52,567 bases of DNA, taken from NCBI GenBank assembly GCA_017408735.1, contig JAFQUB010000047.1, positions 1-52,567 on the forward strand, in the 5' to 3' direction. The notes beneath the pieces are model-generated. The model did no database searches and had not been told where the DNA came from. It saw only the letters and a program-made list of their open reading frames with translations. A program made the position numbers and the translations under genes. Position 1 is the stretch's first letter; each line of letters starts with the position of its first letter. Below are positions 33,972 to 42,738 of this stretch, piece by piece. The stretch comes from Lachnospiraceae bacterium. GTDB lineage: Bacteria; Bacillota; Clostridia; Lachnospirales; Lachnospiraceae.

Positions 33972-35249
33972 TTAAGGATACAATTCCCCAATACGTGTAA
34001 TGGCAACATAAATTCCTGAAATTTCGTACCAGGTAGGATAATCTACCACACCGGTAACCGGAAGACCGAAAATACGCTGGAAAGCTCGCACGGCTTCGGC
34101 GGTTGCAGGTCCATAGATGCCGTCAGCAGATACCTTTGGGATAGCTGTGTAGGTTTGGGAAATCCGATTTAACTGTTCCTGCATCTGTCGCACTTTGGCA
34201 CCACTGCTTCCAATGCTAAGATTATAACCCGGCCAGGAAGAAGGGATACCGGAAATCTGTTCAGCAGTATTGATATACATATCATCCCCATAAAAATAGC
34301 GAATAATTTCGATAGGGCTATATCCCTGGTCGCCTAAATATTTACTTCCCCATTGTGTCATCCAGCCCCGGTCCAGGCATTGTACCTGCTGCCCATCGCA
34401 GTACTGGGTGAGAATAGGTTGTTTTACGTTAGGACGTGAAAGGTAGTAAGCAAAAATTTCGTCTACAATATAAGAAATATTTTCATAGATATTTCTTCCG
34501 CGAATCCATTTATGGTCATAGGCAGTAGAGGAAGTGATGGTAAAATCATATCCCTTGTTTCTATACCATTCGGTATATACTCTGTTTAAGGTAAAAGAAA
34601 GAATGGCGAGTACATTGGCACGAATGGTGGCATTGGACCAGGTAGCATAGATTTCACTGCTGGCAACGTTTTTAATATAATCTTTAAAACGGATATAATA
34701 ATCGTTTGCAGAGTTATCGCCAGGTGGACCATCATGTACAATTACATATTCCGGAATTACCACACGGCTAAGAACAATTTCCCCACTTTCGTTGACTGGT
34801 TTAATTTCATCTTCGGGAATTTTAGGAGGATATTCACCGTATAAAGTGTGAGGTCCAATGACAATACGTTCTTCGTTGGCAGATGTTTCTTCTAACGGAA
34901 TCAAAGTTACATTTTGGATTGCCTGTTCGTTTGGCAAAAGCTCAATTCCACTGATGTTAACCGGTTCATATCCTTCAGCGGTCACCTCGATGGTGTACTC
35001 TGCATAGGGTTGATTTTGCCCCGGCTCCATACTATATTCTAAAGGTGGAGTGTCAAGAAGAACTTCTTCTGTCTGACCGGAAACATCGGTAGATAACGTT
35101 TCCAGTGTTGAATTTGGCTGTCCGGTGTAAGAAAGACGGACAGTTGCCCCCTCAATGGGAATTTCACCTGTTTCGGAGCGGATATTAATTAGCAGGTGAC
35201 CTTGATCTACAAGATTTTCTGTATCCTGCTGCATATATAATCTGGACAT
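33972..35249 (-). CDS. SpoIID-like and peptidoglycan-binding domain protein
   Basis: I chose the ATG at 35249 (MSRLYMQQD) because GAGGT lies upstream at 11 bases; an ATG at 35267 has no ribosome binding site. The 425-residue product has an N-terminal beta-rich domain (about 15-105) resembling carboxypeptidase regulatory folds and a middle region with VASSEIYATWSNATIRANVLAILSF, like SpoIID/LytB proteins. A PG_binding_1 repeat follows near 355-418 (GSSGAKVRQMQEQLNRI and ADGIYGPATAEAVRAFQ). There is no clear signal peptide. SpoIID enzymes trim spore-related peptidoglycan, so a link to sporulation or wall remodelling is inferred. Confidence 0.75.
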   Translation of the reverse strand: MSRLYMQQDTENLVDQGHLLINIRSETGEIPIEGATVRLSYTGQPNSTLETLSTDVSGQTEEVLLDTPPLEYSMEPGQNQPYAEYTIEVTAEGYEPVNISGIELLPNEQAIQNVTLIPLEETSANEERIVIGPHTLYGEYPPKIPEDEIKPVNESGEIVLSRVVIPEYVIVHDGPPGDNSANDYYIRFKDYIKNVASSEIYATWSNATIRANVLAILSFTLNRVYTEWYRNKGYDFTITSSTAYDHKWIRGRNIYENISYIVDEIFAYYLSRPNVKQPILTQYCDGQQVQCLDRGWMTQWGSKYLGDQGYSPIEIIRYFYGDDMYINTAEQISGIPSSWPGYNLSIGSSGAKVRQMQEQLNRISQTYTAIPKVSADGIYGPATAEAVRAFQRIFGLPVTGVVDYPTWYEISGIYVAITRIGELYP

Positions 35250-35307
35250 AAAATAGAAATACCTCATGTATTTTAAGTTAATAAAATATATGAGGTCAAA
35301 AGAAGGA

Positions 35308-35496
35308 TTATGATAAATGCATATTTTTTATATTGTTTTTCAGGGTTTCTGCCACATCCACATTGTTATTTAGCTTGGCAGCATATAAAAAGCCGGTAAT
35401 TAATATGGCAAGCACCCCAATGCCTATAATAATGTAATTTACAATTTTCTTTTTTGGAGCATCCACATATTCGAATTCGTTTTTTCTATATTTCAT
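35308..35496 (-). CDS. Small single-pass membrane protein
   Basis: The 62-residue product MKYRKNEFEYVDAPKKK... has a basic N terminus and one membrane helix (about 20-38), followed by an outside tail of about 24 residues. AAAGGTGA lies 6 bases before the ATG at 35496, which favours it over an ATG 18 bases upstream. It is followed, on the same strand, by the SpoIID-like gene after 58 bases and may share its transcript. No family was recognised. Confidence 0.65.
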   Translation of the reverse strand: MKYRKNEFEYVDAPKKKIVNYIIIGIGVLAILITGFLYAAKLNNNVDVAETLKNNIKNMHLS

Positions 35497-35623
35497 AAAA
35501 ATCACCTTTCCCATTTGCTGTACATTATTTACAGATAAAAGTGTAACACTAAAATGTGAAAAAAGCTTTAAGGCATGATGGAGAATTTCTTAAGATATTT
35601 GGAAGATTTGTGGCAGGCGGGGG

Positions 35624-35916
35624 GCGGCAGAGGTGGACAGCACAGTGGCGACGGCGGGGGCATACTGACAGGGGCTGGGAGAACGGTTACGAGGGGGAAG
35701 ATGTCCTAAGTGTCCCGGTGGGGGATTTTGGTGAACGGGACGCAACCGGTGTGCATTCGCCATCCATGGCTCAGGCACACCTTTTCCGGACGTCCTGTCC
35801 GGAAATTGCTGCATGTTGGACGGGACACTAAGGACATCTAATCCCCCTCTTCACAGTCCTCCCAGCCCCAGTCAGTATGCCCCCGCCGTCGCCACTGTGC
35901 TGTCCACCTCTGCCGC
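35624..35916. repeat. Giant GC-rich foldback with 58-nt arms
   Basis: The arms 35624-35681 and 35859-35916 are inverted copies of 58 bases with a single mismatch (position 35670). A second nested pair is 35691-35717 and 35821-35850, near-perfect apart from one mismatch and two or three extra bases. The remaining loop contains a GGTGTGC/GCACACC pair (about 35748-35782) and a perfect 8-bp hairpin TTCCGGAC-GTCCGGAA (35784-35804). The piece is strongly GC-rich in an AT-rich genome. Frames that run through it are by-products of the symmetry. It may be a structured RNA or a mobile foldback element; neither is proven. Confidence 0.92.
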
Positions 35917-35995
35917 ATCGCAGGCCACAAACATCGGCAGTAGGCACTGCCTCGTTTTCAGATACCTTAGCAAGTTTGGGGAGTTTCTGGAACGA

Positions 35996-36024
35996 AAAAC
36001 GGGTGGTGACTACCACCACGTTTT
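35996..36024 (+). terminator. Hairpin downstream of the giant foldback
   Basis: AAAACGGGTGGT (35996-36007) pairs with 36012-36024 with one bulged base around a GACT loop, ending in TTTT. It could close a transcript that starts upstream. A smaller hairpin (GGCAGT with ACTGCC) lies at 35936-35951. Confidence 0.4.
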
Positions 36025-36096
36025 GAAAAATTGCCGTTTATTCAACTATAGTTAAAACTTTGCTGTATTAGAGGTAGGCCGTGCCAGTGATTGGCT

Positions 36097-36204
36097 GACA
36101 TATTGGAGTTGCGTACTGTTTGCCACACCCCCACCAAGGGATACCCCAGAACTTCTTACCTCCCGGAACCGTTCCCACCCCCACATCCCCAACTCCAATA
36201 TGTC
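36097..36204. repeat. Inverted repeat enclosing a C-rich loop upstream of carA
   Basis: GACATATTGGAGTTG (36097-36111) and its exact complement (36190-36204) bracket 78 bases that are unusually rich in C on this strand (CCCACC and CCCCA runs). No gene is apparent. It lies about 90 bases before the carA promoter. The gap 35497-36365 contains this element and the giant foldback, and nothing that looks coding. Confidence 0.82.
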
Positions 36205-36294
36205 CACCACTCCCTCCACCGCCCCTCTAATCCCGCAATTTTCCCCTATAATATAGAAGAAACGTCACATTTTGATATAACTACAAAAAAACGG

Positions 36295-36323
36295 TTGAAA
36301 AATGTATCGTAATATGATAAAAT
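36295..36323 (+). promoter_or_regulatory. Promoter of carAB
   Basis: TTGAAA (36295-36300) and TAAAAT (36318-36323) are 17 bases apart, and TGA before the -10 box makes it extended. It lies 42 bases before the carA start. No arginine or pyrimidine operator could be recognised. Confidence 0.75.
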
Positions 36324-36365
36324 TTTTACAATTTGAGCAAATATGAAAGGACAAAGGTGTACTAC

Positions 36366-37439
36366 ATGAAAGCTTTTCTGATACTTGAGGATGGAACTAC
36401 ATTTACAGGGACCAGTATTGGGTCTACAAAAGAAGTAATTAGTGAAATCGTTTTTAACACATCCATGACTGGGTATTTAGAGGTATTAACCGACCCATCT
36501 TATGCCGGACAGGCAGTTGTTATGACATATCCTTTAATTGGTAATTACGGTATTTGCCATGAAGATATGGAATCTTTAAAACCATGGCCGGACGGCTATA
36601 TCGTACGTGAACTTTCAAGACTTCCAAGTAATTTCCGAAGCGAAGATACAATTCAGCATTTCTTAGAGGAAAATGATATTCCGGGAATTGCAGGGGTAGA
36701 TACCAGAGCCCTTACAAAAATCTTAAGAGAAAAGGGTACCATGAATGGTATGATTACCACAAACGAAAACTACAATCTGGATGAAATTCTTCCGAAATTG
36801 AAAGAATATAAGACAGGTAATGTGGTTGAAAAGGTAACCTGTGCAGAGAAGAAAGTCATCAAAGGGGACGGAAAGAAAGTAGCTTTGATGGATTTTGGAG
36901 CAAAAAATAATATTGCAAAGAGCTTAAACGAACGTGGATGCGAAGTTACCATTTATCCTGCCGGTACAAAGGCAGAGGAAATTATTGCAGCAAATCCGGA
37001 CGGAATTATGCTTTCTAACGGACCTGGAGATCCAAAGGATTGTGGAGCAATTATTGAAGAAATCAAGAAGCTGTATAATACAGAAATTCCTATCTTTGCT
37101 ATCTGCTTAGGGCATCAGTTGATGGCTCTGGCAAACGGCGCGGATACACATAAGATGAAATACGGACATCGTGGTGGAAACCATCCGGTTAAGGATTTGG
37201 AAACCAACAGAGTGTATATTTCATCTCAGAACCATGGCTATGTAGTTGACATGGACAAAATGGACCCAAATGTGGCAGAAGTAAGCTTTGTAAATGTAAA
37301 TGATGGAACCGTAGAAGGATTAAAATATAAGAACAAAAACATCTTTACTGTACAGTTCCACCCTGAAGCATGTCCGGGACCACAGGACAGTGCATTTCTT
37401 TTTGACAGATTTATGAAAATGATGGAGGTAACGGAATAA
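36366..37439 (+). CDS. carA: Carbamoyl-phosphate synthase small subunit
   Basis: CarA supplies ammonia from glutamine to CarB for carbamoyl phosphate, used for arginine and pyrimidines. The 357-residue protein has the N-terminal CPSase domain ([13 protein letters not shown], then [20 protein letters not shown]) and a C-terminal class I glutaminase with the nucleophile Cys in AICLGHQ, SNGPGDP upstream, and the closing [16 protein letters not shown] sets the start at 36366; an in-frame TTG further upstream is unlikely. The stop overlaps the carB start. Confidence 0.97.
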   Translation: MKAFLILEDGTTFTGTSIGSTKEVISEIVFNTSMTGYLEVLTDPSYAGQAVVMTYPLIGNYGICHEDMESLKPWPDGYIVRELSRLPSNFRSEDTIQHFLEENDIPGIAGVDTRALTKILREKGTMNGMITTNENYNLDEILPKLKEYKTGNVVEKVTCAEKKVIKGDGKKVALMDFGAKNNIAKSLNERGCEVTIYPAGTKAEEIIAANPDGIMLSNGPGDPKDCGAIIEEIKKLYNTEIPIFAICLGHQLMALANGADTHKMKYGHRGGNHPVKDLETNRVYISSQNHGYVVDMDKMDPNVAEVSFVNVNDGTVEGLKYKNKNIFTVQFHPEACPGPQDSAFLFDRFMKMMEVTE

Positions 37440-40400
37440 TGCCTAAAAATCCTAATATTAAAAAAGTATTGGTTATTGGTTCTGGTCCAATTGTAATTGG
37501 TCAGGCAGCAGAATTCGATTATGCAGGAACACAGGCTTGCCGTTCCTTGAAAGAAGAAGGAATTGAAGTAGTCTTAGTAAACTCCAATCCTGCAACAATC
37601 ATGACAGATAAAGATATTGCAGATAAGGTATACATCGAGCCTTTAACATCAAAAGTGTTAGAGCAGTTAATTATTAAAGAACAGCCTGACAGCGTTCTTC
37701 CAACTCTTGGTGGACAGGCTGCCTTAAACCTTGCAATGGAATTAGATGAATCCGGTTTCTTAAAAGAACATAATGTAAAATTGATTGGTACCACACCGGA
37801 AACCATCAAAAAAGCAGAAGACCGTGAAATGTTCAAAGAAACCATGGGAAAAATTGGTGAGCCATGTGCACCATCAGAAATCGTTCACACCGTAGAAGCC
37901 GGTATTGAATTTACCAATAAAATTGGTTACCCGGTAGTACTTCGTCCTGCTTACACCTTGGGTGGAAGCGGTGGTGGTATCGCTCATAACGAAGAAGAAT
38001 TGATTAATATTTTATCAAACGGACTTCGTTTAAGCCGTGTGGGTCAGGTTCTTGTAGAACGTTGTATCGCCGGATGGAAAGAAATTGAATACGAAGTAAT
38101 GCGTGACAGCAACGGAAACTGCATCACTGTATGTAACATGGAAAACATCGACCCTGTTGGTGTACATACAGGAGATAGTATCGTTGTGGCACCATCCCAG
38201 ACATTAGGTGATAAAGAATACCAGATGTTAAGAAGTTCAGCTCTTAACATTATCAGTGAATTAAATATTACAGGTGGATGTAACGTACAGTACGCATTAC
38301 ACCCAACTACATTTGAATACTGTGTTATCGAAGTAAACCCTCGTGTAAGCCGTTCTTCCGCACTTGCTTCCAAGGCAACAGGTTATCCGATTGCTAAGGT
38401 GGCTGCTAAAATTGCATTAGGCTACACATTGGATGAAATTAAAAATGCAATCACAGGAAAGACATACGCAAGCTTTGAGCCTACATTGGACTACTGCGTA
38501 GTTAAGATTCCACGTCTTCCATTTGATAAATTTATTATGGCAAAACGTACACTTACTACACAGATGAAAGCTACCGGAGAAGTTATGAGTATCTGTACAA
38601 ACTTCGAAGGTGCATTGATGAAAGCACTTCGTTCTTTGGAACAGCATGTAGACAGTCTGATGTCTTATGACTTCAGTGATTTAGACAACGCACAGTTAGA
38701 AGAAGCACTTCACAGAGTAGATGACAGACGTATCTTTGTTATCGCGGAAGCTTTAAGACGTGGCGTTTCTTACGATAAAATTAACGAAATCACCAAGATT
38801 GACAAATGGTTTATCGACAAATTTGCAATCTTAGTTGAAATGGAAAATAAATTACGCAGAGAGCCTTTAACAAAGGAACTTCTTGCAGAAGCTAAGAGAA
38901 TTGAATTCCCTGACAGTGTTATCGCAAAACTGACAGGAAAAGAAGAAGCACAGATTAAGGCGTTGAGAGATGAAGCCGGAATTAAGGCTGCATTTAAGAT
39001 GGTTGATACTTGTGCTGCGGAATTTGAAGCAACAACACCTTACTACTATTCCTGCTTTGGCAGTGAAAATGAAGTAATTGAAACAAAGGATAAGAAGAAA
39101 GTACTTGTACTTGGTTCCGGTCCAATCCGTATCGGACAGGGTATCGAGTTTGACTATTGTTCTGTACACTCTACTTGGGCGTTTAGAGAAGAAGGATGGG
39201 AAACAATCATTGTTAACAACAATCCGGAAACCGTAAGTACAGACTTTGATATTGCAGATAAGCTGTATTTCGAGCCATTAACAGCAGAAGATGTAGAAAG
39301 CATTGTAGAAATCGAAAAACCGGACGGAGCAGTAGTACAGTTTGGCGGACAGACAGCCATCAAATTAACAGAAGCATTGATGAAGATGGGAGTTCCAATT
39401 CTTGGAACATCTGCGGAAAATGTAGATGCGGCAGAAGACCGTGAAATCTTCGACCAGATTTTGGAAGATTGTTGTATTCCAAGACCTTCAGGTCATACAG
39501 TATACACAGCAGAAGAAGCAAAAGCTGCTGCAAACGAATTAGGATATCCGGTATTAGTAAGACCATCTTATGTACTTGGTGGACAGGGTATGCAAATTGC
39601 TATTTCTGATGATGATATTGATGAATTTATCGGAATTATCAACAGAATTGCACAGGAACATCCGATTTTGGTTGATAAATATTTGGTTGGTAAAGAAATT
39701 GAAGTAGATGCTGTATGTGACGGAGAAGACATTTTGATTCCGGGTATTATGGAACATATTGAAAGAGCCGGAGTTCACTCAGGTGACAGTATTTCCGTAT
39801 ATCCTGCACAGTCACTGACAGAAAAACAGAAGAAGATTATCGTGGAATATACAAGAAAATTAGCAAAAGCATTGCATGTAATCGGTTTGATTAACATTCA
39901 GTTTATTGCTTTTGGTGAAGAAATTTACGTAATCGAAGTAAATCCACGTTCCAGCCGTACCGTACCATATATTTCCAAGGTAACAGGTATTCCGATTGTA
40001 AAACTTGCAACAAAAGTTATCATTGGAAATACAATCAAAGGCTTAGGCTATACACCTGGCTTACAGAAGGAAGCAGATTACATTGCAATCAAGATGCCTG
40101 TATTCTCCTTTGAAAAGCTTCGTGGAGCAGATATCAGCCTTGGACCGGAAATGAAATCCACCGGTGAAGTTCTTGGTATTGCTACAACCTTTGAAGAAGC
40201 ATTGTACAAAGCATTCTTAGGTTCAGGATTCAGTCTGCCAAAACATAAGCAGATGATTATTACTGTAAAAGATGCAGATAAATTAGAAGTAGTAGATATT
40301 GCAAAACGTTTCGAAGCGTTAGGCTACAAGATTTTTGCAACTAAGAGTACTGCAAGAGTATTAAATGAAAATGGTGTAAAAGCATCCAAGGTAAATAAGA

Positions 40401-40645
40401 TTGAACAGGAATCTCCAAACCTTATGGACTTAATCTTAGGACATAAGATTGACTTAGTTATCGACACACCAACCAATGGTCGTGATAAGAGTAGAGATGG
40501 CTTCCTGATTCGTAGAAATGCAATTGAAACAGGTGTGAATGTACTTACCAGCTTAGATACAGCGGAAGCGTTGGTTACAAGTATGGAAACAGCAGAACAG
40601 CAGCGTTTGACCTTAATTGATATTGCAACTGTAAAAAATGTATAA
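37439..40645 (+). CDS. carB: Carbamoyl-phosphate synthase large subunit
   Basis: The 1068-residue protein has the typical duplicated layout: two ATP-grasp halves, each starting with a [13 protein letters not shown]-like motif (about residue 10 and 556), and a C-terminal methylglyoxal synthase-like regulatory domain (about 930-1060). Its start overlaps the carA stop (TAATG), ensuring coupled production. No other pyrimidine or arginine gene is in the window, so which pathway controls it cannot be read here. Confidence 0.97.
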   Translation: MPKNPNIKKVLVIGSGPIVIGQAAEFDYAGTQACRSLKEEGIEVVLVNSNPATIMTDKDIADKVYIEPLTSKVLEQLIIKEQPDSVLPTLGGQAALNLAMELDESGFLKEHNVKLIGTTPETIKKAEDREMFKETMGKIGEPCAPSEIVHTVEAGIEFTNKIGYPVVLRPAYTLGGSGGGIAHNEEELINILSNGLRLSRVGQVLVERCIAGWKEIEYEVMRDSNGNCITVCNMENIDPVGVHTGDSIVVAPSQTLGDKEYQMLRSSALNIISELNITGGCNVQYALHPTTFEYCVIEVNPRVSRSSALASKATGYPIAKVAAKIALGYTLDEIKNAITGKTYASFEPTLDYCVVKIPRLPFDKFIMAKRTLTTQMKATGEVMSICTNFEGALMKALRSLEQHVDSLMSYDFSDLDNAQLEEALHRVDDRRIFVIAEALRRGVSYDKINEITKIDKWFIDKFAILVEMENKLRREPLTKELLAEAKRIEFPDSVIAKLTGKEEAQIKALRDEAGIKAAFKMVDTCAAEFEATTPYYYSCFGSENEVIETKDKKKVLVLGSGPIRIGQGIEFDYCSVHSTWAFREEGWETIIVNNNPETVSTDFDIADKLYFEPLTAEDVESIVEIEKPDGAVVQFGGQTAIKLTEALMKMGVPILGTSAENVDAAEDREIFDQILEDCCIPRPSGHTVYTAEEAKAAANELGYPVLVRPSYVLGGQGMQIAISDDDIDEFIGIINRIAQEHPILVDKYLVGKEIEVDAVCDGEDILIPGIMEHIERAGVHSGDSISVYPAQSLTEKQKKIIVEYTRKLAKALHVIGLINIQFIAFGEEIYVIEVNPRSSRTVPYISKVTGIPIVKLATKVIIGNTIKGLGYTPGLQKEADYIAIKMPVFSFEKLRGADISLGPEMKSTGEVLGIATTFEEALYKAFLGSGFSLPKHKQMIITVKDADKLEVVDIAKRFEALGYKIFATKSTARVLNENGVKASKVNKIEQESPNLMDLILGHKIDLVIDTPTNGRDKSRDGFLIRRNAIETGVNVLTSLDTAEALVTSMETAEQQRLTLIDIATVKNV

Positions 40646-40673
40646 ATATACAGGTTCGTAAGAACTGATTGCT

Positions 40674-40705
40674 GAAAGAATATCTCTTTTCGGAGATATT
40701 CTTTC
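40674..40705 (+). terminator. Hairpin after carB lacking a T tract
   Basis: A 13-bp perfect stem (GAAAGAATATCTC at 40674-40686 with GAGATATTCTTTC at 40693-40705) with a 6-base loop lies 28 bases after the stop. No T run follows, so it may be a weak or factor-assisted terminator, or a 3' stabilising structure. Confidence 0.5.
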
Positions 40706-40804
40706 GTGCTGTTCATAACAATGAAAATAAGTGGTTATCAGGGAATAGAAACAAAAAGATGCACATATAATAAAAATGGTTACACAGGAAAAGGAGATGC
40801 ACAC

Positions 40805-42028
40805 ATGAAAAATTTACTGATTGCACAGTCGGGCGGTCCAACTGCAGCCATTAATGCAACGGTGGCAGGAATCGTTACCGGAGCAGGTGCCAGTGGGAAA
40901 ATTGACAAAATTTATGGAGCTGTAAACGGTATTAAAGGTGTTTTAGAGGAAAAGTTTGTTTCTTTAAACTCTGTGTTAAAAGATATGGGCTGTATTGAAC
41001 TTTTAAGTCATACACCGGCAGCGGCCTTAGGTTCCTGTCGGTTTAAACTGGACAGTTTGGAAGAAAATGATGAACAGTATCGTAAAATTGTGGAAGTATT
41101 GCGAAAATATGAAATTGGATATTTTATCTATATCGGTGGAAACGATTCGATGGATACCGTAGATAAATTATCACGTTATTGTATTATGCACGATATTGAT
41201 GATATCAAAGTGGTGGGTGCCCCAAAAACCATCGATAATGACTTGACTGCAACAGACCACTGTCCGGGATTTGGTTCTGCTGCAAAATACATTGCAACTA
41301 CCTTCTGTGAATTGGAACGAGATTGTAACGTATACGATATGCCTGCGGTTACCATCGTGGAAGTCATGGGAAGAAATGCCGGTTGGCTTACAGCGGCTTC
41401 TGCCCTTTCTAGATTAAATGGTGCAGAAGGTCCAAGTCTGATTTACCTTTGTGAAAAGGAATTTGATATAGATAAATTTATCGAAGACGTGAAAGAAAAA
41501 CTGGAAACAAGACCTGCGATATTGGTGGCGGTTAGTGAAGGTATTAAGGATAAGAATGGTGTGTATGTTTCAGAAAGCCAGCAAAGCGGAGCAGTAGATG
41601 TGTTTGGACACAGTTATATAGCAGGTGCAGCAAGAGTACTGGAGCAGGCTGTAAGAGAACGCATCGGCTGTAAGGTTCGTTCCATAGAATTGAATTTGAT
41701 GCAGAGATGTGCAAGTCATGTTGCCAGTGCTACAGATATTGCTGAATCTAAAATGTTGGGAATTCATGCGTTCCAGTGTGCTATTGAAGGAATGACCGGA
41801 GTTATGGCTGCCATAATCCGTACGAATTCTAATCCATATGAAGTAATCTTCAGACGAGTACGAGTATCTGAAGTTGCCAATAAGGAAAAAACAGTACCAT
41901 TGGAATGGATTACAGAAGAAGGAAATGATATTACCGAAGAAATGATGGAATATCTGACACCATTGATTCAGGGAGAAGTACATTCTGTCTTTGAAAATGG
42001 TATTCCGAAACATATTACATTGTATTAA
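40805..42028 (+). CDS. pfp: Phosphofructokinase, probably pyrophosphate-dependent
   Basis: The enzyme phosphorylates fructose 6-phosphate. The 407-residue protein has the PFK motifs GGNDSMD (111-117) and PKTIDND. Asp114 and Lys141, at the two positions that decide the phosphate donor, match PPi-using enzymes, whereas ATP enzymes have Gly at both. It is also longer than ATP-PFK (about 320). GGAG (in AAAAGGAG) lies upstream of ATG 40805; frames from 40706 would add 33 residues with no ribosome binding site. PPi use saves ATP and would make the step reversible. Confidence 0.88.
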   Translation: MKNLLIAQSGGPTAAINATVAGIVTGAGASGKIDKIYGAVNGIKGVLEEKFVSLNSVLKDMGCIELLSHTPAAALGSCRFKLDSLEENDEQYRKIVEVLRKYEIGYFIYIGGNDSMDTVDKLSRYCIMHDIDDIKVVGAPKTIDNDLTATDHCPGFGSAAKYIATTFCELERDCNVYDMPAVTIVEVMGRNAGWLTAASALSRLNGAEGPSLIYLCEKEFDIDKFIEDVKEKLETRPAILVAVSEGIKDKNGVYVSESQQSGAVDVFGHSYIAGAARVLEQAVRERIGCKVRSIELNLMQRCASHVASATDIAESKMLGIHAFQCAIEGMTGVMAAIIRTNSNPYEVIFRRVRVSEVANKEKTVPLEWITEEGNDITEEMMEYLTPLIQGEVHSVFENGIPKHITLY

Positions 42029-42049
42029 GTTAATAAAGTATCAAAAGAT

Positions 42050-42084
42050 AAGGCTTTGTATTACGAAAATATTACAAAGCCTTT
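42050..42084 (+). terminator. Terminator after phosphofructokinase
   Basis: An 11-bp stem (AAGGCTTTGTA at 42050-42060 with TACAAAGCCTT at 42073-42083) has a 12-base loop. The T-rich end is imperfect (TTAATATTTGTTT). Confidence 0.75.
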
Positions 42085-42174
42085 AATATTTGTTTAAAAC
42101 GACGAAAAATATGGTTAAAAAATGGGAAATTATGCATATTTTTAACAAAAAAGCTTTATTTTTTTGAAAAAGAA

Positions 42175-42183
42175 TGGTATCAT
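42175..42183 (+). promoter_or_regulatory. Possible extended -10 promoter for the 42275 gene
   Basis: TGGTATCAT (42175-42183) reads as an extended -10 element with no good -35 box. A tandem repeat that could bind a regulator lies just downstream. Confidence 0.4.
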
Positions 42184-42204
42184 ATGCTTGTAGGGAAAAA
42201 ACAA

Positions 42205-42237
42205 ATTAAGTTAACAACTGAGGGATTAAGTTAACAA
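42205..42237. repeat. Tandem ATTAAGTTAACAA repeat in the leader of the 42275 gene
   Basis: ATTAAGTTAACAA occurs at 42205-42217 and again at 42225-42237, exactly 20 bases apart, or about two helical turns. Each includes the palindrome GTTAAC. A similar ATTAAGTTAA lies at 42024-42033. The spacing suggests an operator, but no regulator is known. Confidence 0.6.
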
Positions 42238-42274
42238 ATAATTAATAAGGGATTTTTGAGGAAGGAGGATTAAT

Positions 42275-42604
42275 ATGGGACATGATGTAGTTCGAGGTTA
42301 TGTGAATATGCAGAGTGGGGAACAGCAAAGCTTTTACTTTCGCAATACAGATGGAAATATTGCAAGTTTTATAGCAAAGAATGCTGGTGAGGATAATCGA
42401 ATTGCAGTTGAAAACATTTTTGGAAGAACAATTATTAAGACAGTAGGTATTGATGGTGTATTTGATGGGGTTCAGTCAGCGATTAAGAGAGTGGGGGCTG
42501 AACTGGAGTTAATCAAAAGCGGTGCCAAAGAAGCAGATGAGCTGGAATGTTATGAATTAAGCAGTCTTATCGGATATAATGGCATGTGCGAACACTTTAA
42601 CTAA
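42275..42604 (+). CDS. Conserved-looking small protein of unknown function
   Basis: The 109-residue product starts MGHDVVRGYVNMQSGEQQSFYFRNTDGNIASFI. It has no signal peptide or membrane helix. It seems to mix beta strands in the first third with helices after residue 60, and has two cysteines near the C terminus. AAGGAGG gives a strong start. It is transcribed alone, between terminators. I recognise no family and propose no function. Confidence 0.7.
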   Translation: MGHDVVRGYVNMQSGEQQSFYFRNTDGNIASFIAKNAGEDNRIAVENIFGRTIIKTVGIDGVFDGVQSAIKRVGAELELIKSGAKEADELECYELSSLIGYNGMCEHFN

Positions 42605-42631
42605 AATAGATATTTTAAACATTGTGAAATC

Positions 42632-42675
42632 AGCAATGGCAGAAACTAGGGGGGGTCTGTCGTTGCTTTTTTTTT
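42632..42675 (+). terminator. Terminator after the 42275 gene
   Basis: A 12-bp stem with two wobbles (42632-42643 with 42656-42667) and a G-rich loop is followed by nine T. Confidence 0.9.
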
Positions 42676-42691
42676 ATAATCGTTGTATAAT
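42663..42691 (+). promoter_or_regulatory. Promoter of argS, overlapping the terminator
   Basis: TTGCTT (42663-42668) and TATAAT (42686-42691) are 17 bases apart. The -35 box lies in the right arm of the preceding terminator. No T-box leader fits in the 47 bases before argS. Confidence 0.65.
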
Positions 42692-42738
42692 GAAAAAATG
42701 CGAATAATAAAGCTTCAAGCAATGCACTAGGAGGAAAT

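Noticed and set aside
35556-36312. Several frames of 60-90 codons on both strands
   Set aside because: They overlap the inverted repeats, so they arise from symmetry and GC content; none has a good ribosome binding site or recognisable protein pattern.
42605-42738. Possible T-box leader for argS
   Set aside because: The interval is only about 130 bases, is filled by the preceding terminator and a promoter, and has no T-box sequence.
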